The position numbers were made by a program, and so were the translations under genes. From Chloroflexus aurantiacus J-10-fl (GTDB taxonomy: Bacteria > Chloroflexota > Chloroflexia > Chloroflexales > Chloroflexaceae): DNA of 64,000 nucleotides. How positions within the stretch are numbered: position 1 is the first letter of the stretch; every line of letters begins with the position of its first letter. Shown piece by piece: positions 36,452 to 45,180 of this stretch. Location: contig NC_010175.1 in the NCBI RefSeq assembly GCF_000018865.1, forward strand, positions 3,596,001-3,660,000, given 5' to 3'. The notes beneath the pieces are model-generated. The model did no database searches and had not been told where the DNA came from. It worked only from the letters and a program-made list of their open reading frames with translations.

Positions 36452-37303
36452 TCAATTCAGATTGCGTCCAGTCACCTGAATAAATATCTGCTCAAGACTG
36501 GCCTCCTGCGTGTGAATGGTCTGTACTGGCAGACGGAGTACATCGTGGAACTGACGATTATCGGCCAGACCGTCGAGGGCGAACTCGCAGGCGTCCAGGT
36601 GACCGTTGACCAGATATTCCACCCGTACCAGTTTTTTGCCGTACTGCAACTTCAGCTCCCGTGGCGAGTCGATGAGCCTGATCTGACCGTCGATGATGAA
36701 TGCCACCCGATCACACAGCTCTTCGGCGATGTTCATGTCGTGGGTGGTGAGGAAGATGGTGCGGCCAGCTTCTTTCTGGGCCTTGATCAGGTCTTTGATC
36801 CGCCGTGCATTGACCGGGTCGAGACCGGCAGTAGGCTCATCGAGAAAGAGCAGTTGGGGCTGATGCAGGAGCGCACGGGCCAGGTTGAGCCTGATCTTCA
36901 TCCCCTTTGAATATTGTGAAGCCAGCAGGTGGCCGTCCTCGCTCAGACCAACCATGTCGAGCACAGTCTCAGGTGCCAGGGTTGGCCTGGAATACAGGCG
37001 CGCAAAGTAGCGTAGATTTTCGATGGCTGTGAGCTTGCCGTAGTGATTGGGCAGCTCGAAGCAGACACCTACCTGCTCGTAGAGGTTGTCGTCCCAGTCA
37101 CGCAGATCGCGACCGAGGATCGTGACGTGACCACGAAAGCCACGCAACAGGCGGATCAGAATCTTCTGCGTGGTGGATTTACCGGCACCACTGGGGCCGA
37201 GAAACCCGAAGATTTCACCGGCCTCAATGGTAAAGGTGATGTCATGCAACGCCGGTGTGCTGGTGCCGGGATAGGTAAAAGAGAGATTCTGGACGTTAAT
37301 CAT
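36452..37303 (-). CDS. ABC transporter ATP-binding protein
   Basis: A 283-residue ATPase with Walker A GPSGAGKST, Q-loop region, signature YSKGMKIRLNLARAL (a variant of LSGGQ), Walker B LLFLDEPTAGLD and the switch His in TTHDMN. The C-terminal 60 residues form the extra domain of the drug/lipid exporter group. It powers the two ABC-2 permeases encoded downstream and belongs to the TetR-controlled operon. Confidence 0.95.
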   Translation of the reverse strand: MINVQNLSFTYPGTSTPALHDITFTIEAGEIFGFLGPSGAGKSTTQKILIRLLRGFRGHVTILGRDLRDWDDNLYEQVGVCFELPNHYGKLTAIENLRYFARLYSRPTLAPETVLDMVGLSEDGHLLASQYSKGMKIRLNLARALLHQPQLLFLDEPTAGLDPVNARRIKDLIKAQKEAGRTIFLTTHDMNIAEELCDRVAFIIDGQIRLIDSPRELKLQYGKKLVRVEYLVNGHLDACEFALDGLADNRQFHDVLRLPVQTIHTQEASLEQIFIQVTGRNLN

Positions 37304-37341
37304 AAGGTTGTTCCTTGATATTGTTGCGAGTGGTCACAGCG

Positions 37342-37992
37342 TTATCGCCGTCGCATGCCCCGTTCCAGGATGTCGATCACCTGCTCGATGACACGACGCA
37401 TAGCCGGTTGGAGCAAGACGATGCCTCCCTCGCGCAACAACTCTGCCGGATTGACCGCAAAACGCTCGATCAGATGATTCCCCAGCTCGGTGAAGACAAC
37501 GTTCAACACGAACGCGGCTGTGTCGGCGTCGAGGTCGGGAACAAGTGAACCATCGGCAATGCCCTGTTCGACCAGTTGTTTGAAGTAGGCGAAACTGCCG
37601 TGTCGGATCACCTGCATCGTTTCCGCCGGTAGTGGCACATCGTCGTACAGCGCCTTGTAAGCGATCTGCGCCAGGCGGGGGTTGTGAAACTGGAACTGAA
37701 TACCGACATCGAGCAGCCAGCGGAGATAGGCAAACATATCTGTGGTTGATGCCGGCGGTGTTTGGCGGAGAAAGGCGGTTTTCTGCTCGATGCCGAGCTG
37801 AATCAGATACAGGTAGCAGTCTTTCTTGTCAGCGAAGTACTGATAAAAACTGCCTTTGGCAATGCCGGCCCGCTCGGTGATGCGATTGATCGAAACGCTG
37901 TCGTAGTCGTTCTGGGCAAACTCATCGAGGAGAACATCGATCAGGCGTGACCGTTTCTCTTCGGGGAGGTTGAAGAAGGTTTCTGTCGGCAT
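37342..37992 (-). CDS. TetR family repressor of the ABC exporter operon
   Basis: A 216-residue regulator with the TetR helix-turn-helix at residues about 28-50 (INRITERAGIAKGSFYQYF) and a ligand-binding C-terminal part. ATG at 37992 fits the family start. It lies between the small membrane protein and the ABC ATPase, all on the minus strand. A 30-bp perfect palindrome over the operon's promoter is the likely binding site, so it should repress itself and the exporter until a ligand binds. Confidence 0.92.
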   Translation of the reverse strand: MPTETFFNLPEEKRSRLIDVLLDEFAQNDYDSVSINRITERAGIAKGSFYQYFADKKDCYLYLIQLGIEQKTAFLRQTPPASTTDMFAYLRWLLDVGIQFQFHNPRLAQIAYKALYDDVPLPAETMQVIRHGSFAYFKQLVEQGIADGSLVPDLDADTAAFVLNVVFTELGNHLIERFAVNPAELLREGGIVLLQPAMRRVIEQVIDILERGMRRR

Positions 37993-38002
37993 TGCTATGC
38001 TC

Positions 38003-38209
38003 CTACAGCCAGAGCAGGTACGTCCCGGCAATTACCGTTCCAACTCCCAGGCCGAAAATGAGCGCGGTAGTTCCCTTCTCGCCAATGAGCTGGACAAAGC
38101 CTTGAATCTTGCCGAGCCGCCAGATCGCCGCCGGTTTGGCAAGGCTGATGTAGAGACAGGTCAGCCCGTAGAGAAGGAGGAGAAGACCGATGATGTCTGG
38201 AATGCTCAT
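38003..38209 (-). CDS. Small two-helix membrane protein, first gene of the exporter operon
   Basis: A 68-residue protein with two hydrophobic segments (about 5-22 and 46-66) joined by a basic loop (KPAAIWRLGKIQGF). It is the first gene after the TetR-controlled promoter and ends 10 bases before the TetR gene. I do not recognise a family. Its position suggests a role linked to the exporter. Confidence 0.7.
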   Translation of the reverse strand: MSIPDIIGLLLLLYGLTCLYISLAKPAAIWRLGKIQGFVQLIGEKGTTALIFGLGVGTVIAGTYLLWL

Positions 38210-38231
38210 TGGAGTACCTTTCTTTCAAGTG

Positions 38232-38261
38232 ACCACCTGGTCATATGACCAGGTGGTCATA
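38232..38261. promoter_or_regulatory. TetR operator: 30-bp perfect palindrome
   Basis: Two abutting TGACCA-N2-TGGTCA units, TGACCACCTGGTCA and TGACCAGGTGGTCA, joined by TA make a fully symmetric 30-bp site. It lies directly downstream of the -10 box of the operon promoter, where a bound repressor would block initiation. The symmetry suggests two TetR dimers bound side by side. Confidence 0.88.
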
Positions 38262-38262
38262 T

Positions 38263-38290
38263 TATAAGACGGTGACAGGCCGTTGTCAAG
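38263..38290 (-). promoter_or_regulatory. Consensus sigma-70 promoter of the TetR/ABC exporter operon
   Basis: On the minus strand, TTGACA (38290-38285), 16-base spacer, TATAAT (38268-38263): both boxes match consensus. The predicted transcript start falls within the palindromic operator. Confidence 0.85.
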
Positions 38291-38499
38291 ATAGTAGTTG
38301 CGTCGCAGCGCACGATGAGGAGCGGTCGGGTCGTGCGGTGGATTATGTTTAACAATGGCAGCGAGCAGCGCCGGCAATCGTATGGTGCCGTCACGCATTA
38401 TTCGCTGTTACGCACTTTGTCCGATTTGCGGATTGCGTTCTCCCTGCTACAATGACAATGGTACTGATACGTCATTGATACACAGGATTGATTGCCGTG

Positions 38500-39294
38500 A
38501 TGCTTGATTTTGCTATCGATCTCGCCTACCGGGCCGGCACGCTGATCCGGGCCGGCGCCGAGCGTGATGTGAGTTACGAACCGAAACAGTACGCCGATGT
38601 GGTGACCGAAGTAGATCGAGCCAGTGAAGCATTGATTGTCGGCGCGATCCGTGCTCGCTATCCCGATCACGCGATTATCGCCGAGGAGGGGAGTGGGGTG
38701 AGTATGTCATCGCCCTACACCTGGCTGATCGATCCACTCGATGGAACGCTCAATTTTCTCCACGGGCTGCCGATCTTCTGTGTCTCGATTGCCCTGCTCG
38801 CCTATAACGAACCGTTGCTGGGAGTTGTCTACGATCCCATGCGCAACGAGCTGTTCTACGCCGAGCGTGGTCGGGGTGCATTTCTCAACGGGCGACGGCT
38901 GCGGGTTTCGCAAACACCCACGCTGGCACGTAGTTTGTTGAGCAGTGGGTTGCCCTACGACCGGTTTGAGCAGCCTGACAACAATCTGGCCGAGTTGACC
39001 CATCTGGCGATGCTTGTACAGGATATTCGGCGGCCCGGCTCAGCAGCCCTCGATCTCTGTGCAGTCGCTGCCGGTCGCACTGATGGACACTGGGAGCTGG
39101 GGCTGAAGCCATGGGATGTTGGAGCCGGCGGGTTGATCGCCCTCGAAGCGGGTGCCACCGTCACCGACTGGCAGGGTGAGCCGTGGCGACCGCTCGGCGG
39201 TGATCGACTGGTCGCAACCAATGGTCTGATCCATGCCGAGCTACTGGCAGCCCTGGCTGAGGTTCGGCGTCAACGTTCGCTGAAATTGTCGTAG
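38500..39294 (+). CDS. Inositol monophosphatase family protein
   Basis: A 264-residue metal-dependent sugar-phosphatase. The metal ligands are visible in EEGSG, DPLDGTLNF and the C-terminal WDVGAGGLI. The family covers inositol-1-phosphatase, histidinol-phosphatase (HisN-type) and fructose-1,6-bisphosphatase activities; sequence alone does not decide which. Several starts are possible (TTG 38488, GTG 38497); ATG 38500 is chosen because it begins the conserved first helix. The radical SAM gene follows after 10 bases. Confidence 0.9.
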   Translation: MLDFAIDLAYRAGTLIRAGAERDVSYEPKQYADVVTEVDRASEALIVGAIRARYPDHAIIAEEGSGVSMSSPYTWLIDPLDGTLNFLHGLPIFCVSIALLAYNEPLLGVVYDPMRNELFYAERGRGAFLNGRRLRVSQTPTLARSLLSSGLPYDRFEQPDNNLAELTHLAMLVQDIRRPGSAALDLCAVAAGRTDGHWELGLKPWDVGAGGLIALEAGATVTDWQGEPWRPLGGDRLVATNGLIHAELLAALAEVRRQRSLKLS

Positions 39295-39304
39295 TTGGGT
39301 TGGT

Positions 39305-40369
39305 ATGGCGTACTATCAACGAGAACTGGCGCCCAATGTACCGCCGCTAAGTGCCCGCCGACCGCTCATCAACGAGTATTTTCTCTCGGCCTATACGATG
39401 AGCGTTTATACCGGCTGTGAATTGGGCTGTCCCTATTGCGATAGCTGGGTGTACAACGAACGCCCGCTCAACGAGACGATTGCGATCCCGGTTGATCTGC
39501 CGCAACGTCTGGCAGCAGCGTTGCCAAAGATTGATCGTGGTGATCTGATTGCGATCAGCGCCTTGAGCGATCCCTATCAACCGGCTGAGCAGACCTATCG
39601 GATTACCCGCCAGGTCTTGCAGCTTTTTGCCGAACACGGTCAGCCATGTCTGATTATGACCAAGAGTCCACTCGTGCTGGAAGATCGCTCACTGTTGCAA
39701 AAGATGAACGAGCGTAGTCTGGCGGTGGTGGTAACGACGTTGCTGACCCTGGATCAGCATCTGGCGACGCGCCTTGAAGGACGGGCACCGTCACCCCAAC
39801 TCCGCCTGGAGATGCTTGCCGAGCTGAAACGGGCGGGTATTCCGGTTGGCGTGGCCTTGTTGCCGGTGATGCCCTATGTGAACGACAGCAACCTCAATCT
39901 GCGACGGGTATTGCACGCCTGTGCTGAGGTTGGGGTTGATTTTGTGGTGTGGGATTATCTCCACATCCCAAATGAACGGCATCGTCATCGGATCAACGTG
40001 CTGCTCAGTCAGTTAGGCTCGTACCCACCGCGCTACTATCGCGATGTCTATCGCGATCAGGCCACCGTCAATCCGATCTATCGTCATGATCGTGATCGCG
40101 AGTTATTGCAACGGTGCGATGAGCTAGGGCTGGCACCGCGCGCACCGCACCAGCTCTACGCCGGAAAACTCTCGCCACGGAATGAAGCGGCGTTGCTGCT
40201 GCGACACGCGGCGTTTCGTGATCGATTGCAGGGGAGGGAACGACTGGCCCATCTGCACCGTGAACTGGCCGATGCCATCTTCCAGGGTCGTTTTCGGGCT
40301 GCCGATCTGCGCCAGAGTCCACTCTACCCGACGGTTGGACCGTTACTTGGACTCCCAACCACCACTTGA
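39305..40369 (+). CDS. Radical SAM protein, spore photolyase-like (SplB/Rv2578c type)
   Basis: A 354-residue protein with the 4Fe-4S cluster motif C-x3-C-x2-C (Cys38, Cys42, Cys45 in CELGCPYC) and a TIM-barrel that follows the DNA-repair-photolyase COG1533 pattern (LSDPYQPAE, LIMTKSPLVLED, LLPVMPYVND). Members of this group are widely annotated as DNA repair photolyase-like, but most have unknown substrates. It is probably cotranscribed with the phosphatase. Its 3' end overlaps the end of rimI on the opposite strand by 46 bases. Confidence 0.88.
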   Translation: MAYYQRELAPNVPPLSARRPLINEYFLSAYTMSVYTGCELGCPYCDSWVYNERPLNETIAIPVDLPQRLAAALPKIDRGDLIAISALSDPYQPAEQTYRITRQVLQLFAEHGQPCLIMTKSPLVLEDRSLLQKMNERSLAVVVTTLLTLDQHLATRLEGRAPSPQLRLEMLAELKRAGIPVGVALLPVMPYVNDSNLNLRRVLHACAEVGVDFVVWDYLHIPNERHRHRINVLLSQLGSYPPRYYRDVYRDQATVNPIYRHDRDRELLQRCDELGLAPRAPHQLYAGKLSPRNEAALLLRHAAFRDRLQGRERLAHLHRELADAIFQGRFRAADLRQSPLYPTVGPLLGLPTTT

Positions 40370-40986
40370 TCGACCTGTTGACGTAGCCGTTCGTGCAATT
40401 GTCGGCGTAGCTCACGGAGACGCTCCTTATAACTCGTCGTTGTGATGGGGTCTGTCCACATCACCAGAGCGTCTTCGTGATTGTCAACATAGTAGTTCGC
40501 CCGTTGACCTACCGGACGAAAGCCGTATTTGAGGTAGAGGCGCTGGGCCGTCAGGTTACTGACCCGCACCTCGAGCGAGAGGTACTGAGCGTTCAGTTCG
40601 TAAGCACCATCAATAAGCGCATTGAGGATCAGCTCACCAACTCCGCGCCGGCGATGGGCCGGTGCAACCGCAATCGTTGTAATGTGACCACTGGTTTCGT
40701 TCAGCCAGATACCGCCATAGCCAACGATTGGTGCAGTACTGGTAGATGCGGGGGCAACCAGGCCAATGCGTTGCAACAGCCGCAGCAGGAGAGGGTAATC
40801 GGTTGCAGGGGGTGTGCCATCGGGGAGCTGCGTGTCGGCGCGGGCCACGACATACCGGCACGACTGACGGTTGCGAATCTCGCGGCGATAGGTCAGGGCT
40901 GACCACGGTGCCATCTGACTCTGCCGCTCGATCTCTTGCACGGCAGGAATATCTTCTTCACGCATTGGCTCGATGAAGTAGTACAC
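40324..40986 (-). CDS. rimI: Ribosomal-protein-alanine N-acetyltransferase-like GNAT protein
   Basis: About 220 residues of a GNAT acetyltransferase with acetyl-CoA loop VAPAHRRRGVGELIL, the RimI-like GYGGIWL and SLEVRVSNLTAQRLYLKYGF. RimI acetylates the N-terminal alanine of S18 and similar targets. A GTG at 40986 after AAGG is preferred since the fold begins with YYFIEPM; ATG at 40965 would cut this strand and GTG 41016 is also possible. The C-terminal 35 residues are longer than usual and overlap the radical SAM gene end. Confidence 0.85.
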   Translation of the reverse strand: MYYFIEPMREEDIPAVQEIERQSQMAPWSALTYRREIRNRQSCRYVVARADTQLPDGTPPATDYPLLLRLLQRIGLVAPASTSTAPIVGYGGIWLNETSGHITTIAVAPAHRRRGVGELILNALIDGAYELNAQYLSLEVRVSNLTAQRLYLKYGFRPVGQRANYYVDNHEDALVMWTDPITTTSYKERLRELRRQLHERLRQQVDQVVVGSPSNGPTVG

Positions 40987-41084
40987 ACGCCTTGCCCCAT
41001 TGCGTGAATGGTGCACCGGCTGATCGCTGGCGATACCGGTGCACGTTTCGTTCCAACAGATGAAAGATACCGTCTACCCAACCG

Positions 41085-41912
41085 CTACGGTGTGAGTGGA
41101 CGGGCCGATTCGACGAAGAAGATACTCTGGTAAGCGCCATCACGCCCGAAACCACCGCCGGTCTGGAACGTGCCGGTTACTTCAACCAGACCCCAGACAA
41201 AGCTGTTATTGGGGCCAACATTCAAAGCCGCTGATTGATCGGGTGGGAATTGCTCAACCCAAATGGCTCCACCGACCGGTTGCGGACTGGAACCGTCTTC
41301 TTCGGTCGAAATACCTTCCGCCAGCACATAAATGACCGAATTCCAGAAGTAATATGCCTGCGTGGTTACCCGCTGACCCTGATACTGATCGGGATTGCGG
41401 AGTAGCTCGAAGAACGATACCTTATCCGGCCCCAGTGGTCGATCAGCAAGCCGCTGCTCGACCCGCCGAATCCGCTCAATCGGTTCGGCACTGCTGACCG
41501 TCAACAGGTAGCGGTAGGCACCACCCGGCCCATAGTTACCGTTCGCCTCGAAGCGACCACGCACGCGCACGAAGCCATACACCGAATCGCCCGGACGATG
41601 AAGGTGCTCGGTAACTTCAGCCGGAAATCCTTCGAGCCAGATGGGTTCGCCGATAGGTTGAGCATCCAGCCCATTGTCTAGCGTGCTCACACCGACTGCC
41701 AGTACCGATAGTGATGGGTTGCCGGGTCGCCAGACGTAGGCTCCATCAACTGTCACTTCTCGACCGGCGTAGTTGGTTGGATCGGTAGTCAATTGCTGAA
41801 CGTACAAGGGATTTGTAAGTGAAACGCCACGGTTAGTACACGTGGCTAATATAAGCATACAGAGTGTTAATACCACCAGGAGCGTCGTGGCTCGCCATGA
41901 TGAACGAAGCAT
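41085..41912 (-). CDS. Lipoprotein-like exported protein with a duplicated domain
   Basis: A 275-residue protein. ATG at 41912 follows GAGGAAA. A signal segment (LLVVLTLCMLILATC) ends with a cysteine; the residue before it is Thr rather than Gly or Ala, so the lipobox is weak. Two homologous halves follow (about 45-150 and 165-270), each reading like LxxDPxxYxGxxVTxxAYYxW, then PxGxPIWxExFP, then VxGxFxxGGxxGxxGAY. The pattern resembles OB-fold-type membrane-linked domains, but I do not recognise a named family. Confidence 0.7.
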   Translation of the reverse strand: MLRSSWRATTLLVVLTLCMLILATCTNRGVSLTNPLYVQQLTTDPTNYAGREVTVDGAYVWRPGNPSLSVLAVGVSTLDNGLDAQPIGEPIWLEGFPAEVTEHLHRPGDSVYGFVRVRGRFEANGNYGPGGAYRYLLTVSSAEPIERIRRVEQRLADRPLGPDKVSFFELLRNPDQYQGQRVTTQAYYFWNSVIYVLAEGISTEEDGSSPQPVGGAIWVEQFPPDQSAALNVGPNNSFVWGLVEVTGTFQTGGGFGRDGAYQSIFFVESARPLTP

Positions 41913-42079
41913 GTGTATTTCCTCACCTTGTGACAGGTTGAATATGGTGCATCCAGGGCATACCCGTCTCCTAACCATGCCTGATCCCGATTATAGCAGA
42001 TGGTAGAAGGGTGTTCAACTGAGGCTTTCCCTTCTTATATCAAATCTGGTGTATACGGAAGCCGCTCCAGCCCTGCCAG

Positions 42080-42290
42080 CACGTGCTGGATGAATTGCCT
42101 GTCCCGCTCGTCGGGCACGTGTCGCGAAGTTTGGAGTGCGGCAGCCATGCTGCCGCACCAGCCGCGCTTACGACCCAGCGCGTGGCCCACCGTTCCCCAT
42201 CCTGGTCATGGGGATGCAGGATGTGCTCGTTTCGATCATCGAGTCGGTCAGGCATGAATACGCTACCTGCGCGTAGACGTTTGGTTGTAC
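42080..42290. repeat. Degenerate copy (A) of the MITE-like intergenic repeat
   Basis: Carries the hairpin TGCGGCAGC..GCTGCCGCA at 42137-42157 and the shared downstream text (GGGGATGCAGGATGTGCTCG, GAGTCGGTCAGGCATGAAT, CGTAGACGTTT) seen in the copies at 47.5, 50.9 and 54.5 kb. Its inverted ends are not clear. The gap from 41913 to 42866 holds no convincing gene; both long open frames here run through repeats. Confidence 0.75.
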
Positions 42291-42437
42291 CAGGTTCGTG
42301 CCTGCGCACCAGCAGTCACAGCCAGCATCTAACGGCGGTAGAGAGGAACGCCTCCACGCAGGCTGGAAGCCTGCGCCACGGGGAGTGCTTGCAGCCCAGC
42401 CTAACGCAGCGTGACATGTGGGTAATGCATAGCCCTG

Positions 42438-42580
42438 GGAGCGCGAGCCTCCGGCTCGCCCAACTCCGACACCCTGGGAGCGCGAGCCTCCGGCTCGCCC
42501 AGCTCCGGTACCCTGGGAGCGCGAGCCTCCGGCTCGCCCAGCTCCGGTACCCTGGGAGCGCGAGCCTCCGGCTCGCCCCC
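42438..42580. repeat. Four tandem copies of a 39-bp palindromic repeat
   Basis: GCGCGAGCCTCCGGCTCGCC starts at 42441, 42480, 42519 and 42558, an exact 39-base period. Each copy is the CTGGGAGCGCGAGCC..GGCTCGC hairpin also found at 3115 and in the methylase gene. A fixed spacer (CAGCTCCGGTACC or a near variant) lies between copies. Confidence 0.92.
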
Positions 42581-42866
42581 TCCGACCCGCCCCCAACGGG
42601 GTTTGAGGTGGTGATGCATCGCACCCTGAATGCGGACGCACCAGACAACCCTCTCGTACTGCGGTGACCATTGATGTAGTTAGCAGATGGCGCACCTGGC
42701 CGCAATGCAGCGCAGGGATGCCTCTTGAACGTGGGCATCGTTGGGAAAGAGATTGGATCACTCACCTGATGTGGATACCGTTCGCGCTCGCAGGTAAACC
42801 TTTGTGCCCACCGCACATTGCACCGGACGGGCAGCGTATAAGACACTCCAACCTGCCGCTTAACCC

Positions 42867-43652
42867 TTACCGCAACCCCATCGCACGCAGATGCTGATCC
42901 AGCCAGGCAGCTTCGTCTGGGGCGAGGGGTGGCGGTGGCGGGTCGGCGCGGTAATCGATCAGCCGTTCGTAATGGGCACGACGGTAGACCTGACGCAAGA
43001 CCGCGCCGAGGTCAAGGGCGACATCGGGGTCAGGGTAGCTGAGGGGCACCGGCAAGACCGGGAGCGGGTCGCTGAGGGCAATCGGCCAGACATCGACCAG
43101 TGGCCGGCGATAGGCTCGGCTGAGGAAGACGCAGTAGGCGGTTGGTGGCAGGGGCCGGGCCAGTTGCGGACGAACCCCGCCGCGCAAGAGGTCGATTTCG
43201 AGCAGATGAACGCTGCTGGCGAAGAGTTCCTGCCGCTTCTTTTCGTAGGCATCGGCGCCATCGAGGCCGGGGCGTTTGTTGGCGGGTGAGAGCAGCTCAA
43301 TGGCGGTGATCAGGGTCTGCTGAACAACGGCGCGGATTTCAATTCGGGCATACCGGGTGGGTACCGTCATCTGCACCGGCAGCGTGAGCGGCGCGGGGGT
43401 GATGGTTGCTGTAGCGGTACCGGTGTCGGCAGGATCATCACGCAGCACGCCAATATCGGGCACAAACGCCTGTCGGGTGGGGGCAATCTCGATACTCTCC
43501 AACGCGATGTAGGGCGTGATGAGCGCAATATAGGCTGGCCCAAGCTGTTCCTGGATGGCATCACACATCGCGCTAATCAGGCGCGCATGCACATCCGGCC
43601 ACAGCGCCGGCTGTTCGAGGTATGGGTCCATGCCGGGAAACGGTAGCTCCAT
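42867..43652 (-). CDS. DUF4058 family protein, copy 1
   Basis: A 261-residue protein with the family start PFPGMDPYLEQPALWPDVHARL, then EIxAxxxRxAFVPDIGV, and LLSPANKRPG followed by ERLIDYRADPPPPPL near the end. DUF4058 is common in Cyanobacteria and Chloroflexota and has no known function; the middle shares a D..E..xK-like arrangement with nuclease folds. Start ATG 43652 after GGAGGGAG. It is 98% identical in protein to copy 2, which lies 319 bases upstream on the same strand. Confidence 0.88.
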   Translation of the reverse strand: MELPFPGMDPYLEQPALWPDVHARLISAMCDAIQEQLGPAYIALITPYIALESIEIAPTRQAFVPDIGVLRDDPADTGTATATITPAPLTLPVQMTVPTRYARIEIRAVVQQTLITAIELLSPANKRPGLDGADAYEKKRQELFASSVHLLEIDLLRGGVRPQLARPLPPTAYCVFLSRAYRRPLVDVWPIALSDPLPVLPVPLSYPDPDVALDLGAVLRQVYRRAHYERLIDYRADPPPPPLAPDEAAWLDQHLRAMGLR

Positions 43653-43971
43653 CACTCCCTCCGGGTACGACTCGCTTTTCTGCGCTATCAGAACCTCTTC
43701 TTTCGAGTAGAAATACTCAGGCTATAACACCCCTTCGCCGTTCCGCCCTGCAAATACACTGTCGTGCGCTGTCATATTCACCATGCCTGCCGGCTTAAGC
43801 ATTTCAGACGGTACAAGGAGCGATTACCTCACTATTGTACGATACTCTCTCCAGGTCAGTGCTATCGCATACGCGATTGTAATACCTGTTGGTGAACGGT
43901 GGAGCTATGTGTACTACTATGTCAGCTTCAACACGGGTCAAACCCCTTCTCCACGACGGTATCGTTGTCAG
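43653..43971. other. Gap between the two DUF4058 genes
   Basis: 319 bases without a gene or clear signal. It is more AT-rich than the genes around it. The first bases (CACTCCCTCCGGGT) repeat those upstream of copy 2, showing that the duplication included the ribosome binding site; beyond that the two upstream regions differ. Confidence 0.5.
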
Positions 43972-44757
43972 CTACCGCAACCCCATCGCACGCAGATGCT
44001 GATCCAGCCAGGCGGCTTCGTCAGGGGCGAGGGGTGGCGGTGGTGGGTCGGCGCGGTAATCGATCAGCCGTTCGTAATGGGCACGACGGTAGACCTGACG
44101 CAAGACCGCGCCGAGGTCAAGGGCGACATCGGGGTCAGGGTAGCTGAGGGGCACCGGCAATACCGGCAGCGGGTCGCTAAGGGCAATCGGCCAGACATCG
44201 ACCAGTGGCCGGCGATAGGCTCGGCTGAGGAAGACGCAGTAGGCGGTTGGTGGCAGGGGCCGGGCCAGTTGCGGGCGAACCCCGCCGCGCAAGAGGTCGA
44301 TTTCGAGCAGGTGAACGCTGCTGGCGAAGAGTTCCTGCCGCTTCTTTTCGTAGGCATCGGCACCATCGAGGCCGGGGCGTTTGTTGGCAGGTGAGAGCAG
44401 CTCAATGGCGGTGATCAGGGTCTGCTGAACAACAGCGCGGATTTCAATCCGGGCATACCGGGTGGGCACCGTCATCTGCACCGGTAGCGTGAGCGGGGCG
44501 GGGGTGATGGTTGCTGTAGCGGTACCGGTGTCGGCAGGATCATCACGCAACACGCCAATATCGGGCACAAACGCCTGTCGGGTGGGGGCAATCTCGATAC
44601 TCTCCAACGCGATGTAGGGCGTGATGAGCGCAATATAGGCAGGTCCAAGCTGCTCCTGGATGGCATCGCGCATTGCTGCAATCAGCGCTGTATGCACATC
44701 CGGCCACAGCGCCGGCTGTTCGAGGTATGGGTCCATGCCGGGAAACGGTAGCTCCAT
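43972..44757 (-). CDS. DUF4058 family protein, copy 2
   Basis: A 261-residue near-twin of copy 1. The two differ only at residues 23, 24, 27 and 30 (Ala/Thr, Arg/Ala, Ser/Ala, Cys/Arg); from residue 31 onward the proteins are identical. ATG at 44757 after GGAGGGAG. Longer in-frame starts exist but break the family alignment. The clustering of all amino-acid changes at the N-terminus suggests either gene conversion of the rest or selection on this helix. Confidence 0.88.
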   Translation of the reverse strand: MELPFPGMDPYLEQPALWPDVHTALIAAMRDAIQEQLGPAYIALITPYIALESIEIAPTRQAFVPDIGVLRDDPADTGTATATITPAPLTLPVQMTVPTRYARIEIRAVVQQTLITAIELLSPANKRPGLDGADAYEKKRQELFASSVHLLEIDLLRGGVRPQLARPLPPTAYCVFLSRAYRRPLVDVWPIALSDPLPVLPVPLSYPDPDVALDLGAVLRQVYRRAHYERLIDYRADPPPPPLAPDEAAWLDQHLRAMGLR

Positions 44758-45041
44758 CACTCCCTCCGGGTGTTGTTGTTTATTGCATGATACCATGCGA
44801 TATGTGAAGAAACAGGTGGCCTGATGCTCCGCATGACAACCTGGAAGCCCCGTAAAGACGTTGTTCAGGGGCGGACAAGTAACAGCAATCACCGTACTAC
44901 ACGAGCTTGATGCTGCGTATAGCAATGCCATCGCTCCATCGCTTTGGAACAGGCTAGAGTTGTCATCACAACAGGTCTGGTAAAAATCATCGGTTTTCTC
45001 ATTTGAGAAGTATGTTATCTTATTCACTATTGGCAAGAGTC
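44758..45041. other. AT-richer gap upstream of rny
   Basis: No gene recognised. It contains the divergent upstream regions of the second DUF4058 gene (minus strand) and of rny (plus strand). Confidence 0.45.
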
Positions 45042-45070
45042 TTGACAGGTGGTACATCGATCAGTATGAT
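45042..45070 (+). promoter_or_regulatory. Sigma-70 promoter of rny
   Basis: TTGACA (45042-45047), 17-base spacer, TATGAT (45065-45070). The predicted leader to the GTG start at 45181 is about 104 bases. Confidence 0.8.
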
Positions 45071-45180
45071 GAAAGTTACCTGTATGGATTGAAAATCCAC
45101 AGTTACAATATCTATCTGCATATCGTCGGTCATACTTCCATCCGGCGTCGTGCACATTAACAACTGCATAGGAGGCTACC

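Noticed and set aside
42083-42761. Overlapping ~195-codon frames on both strands
   Set aside because: Translation of the 39-bp palindromic array and the MITE-like copy; no protein features.
43783-44394. 203-codon frame on the plus strand, and its twin at 42891-43289
   Set aside because: Antisense to the DUF4058 genes; similarity between the two merely mirrors the gene duplication.
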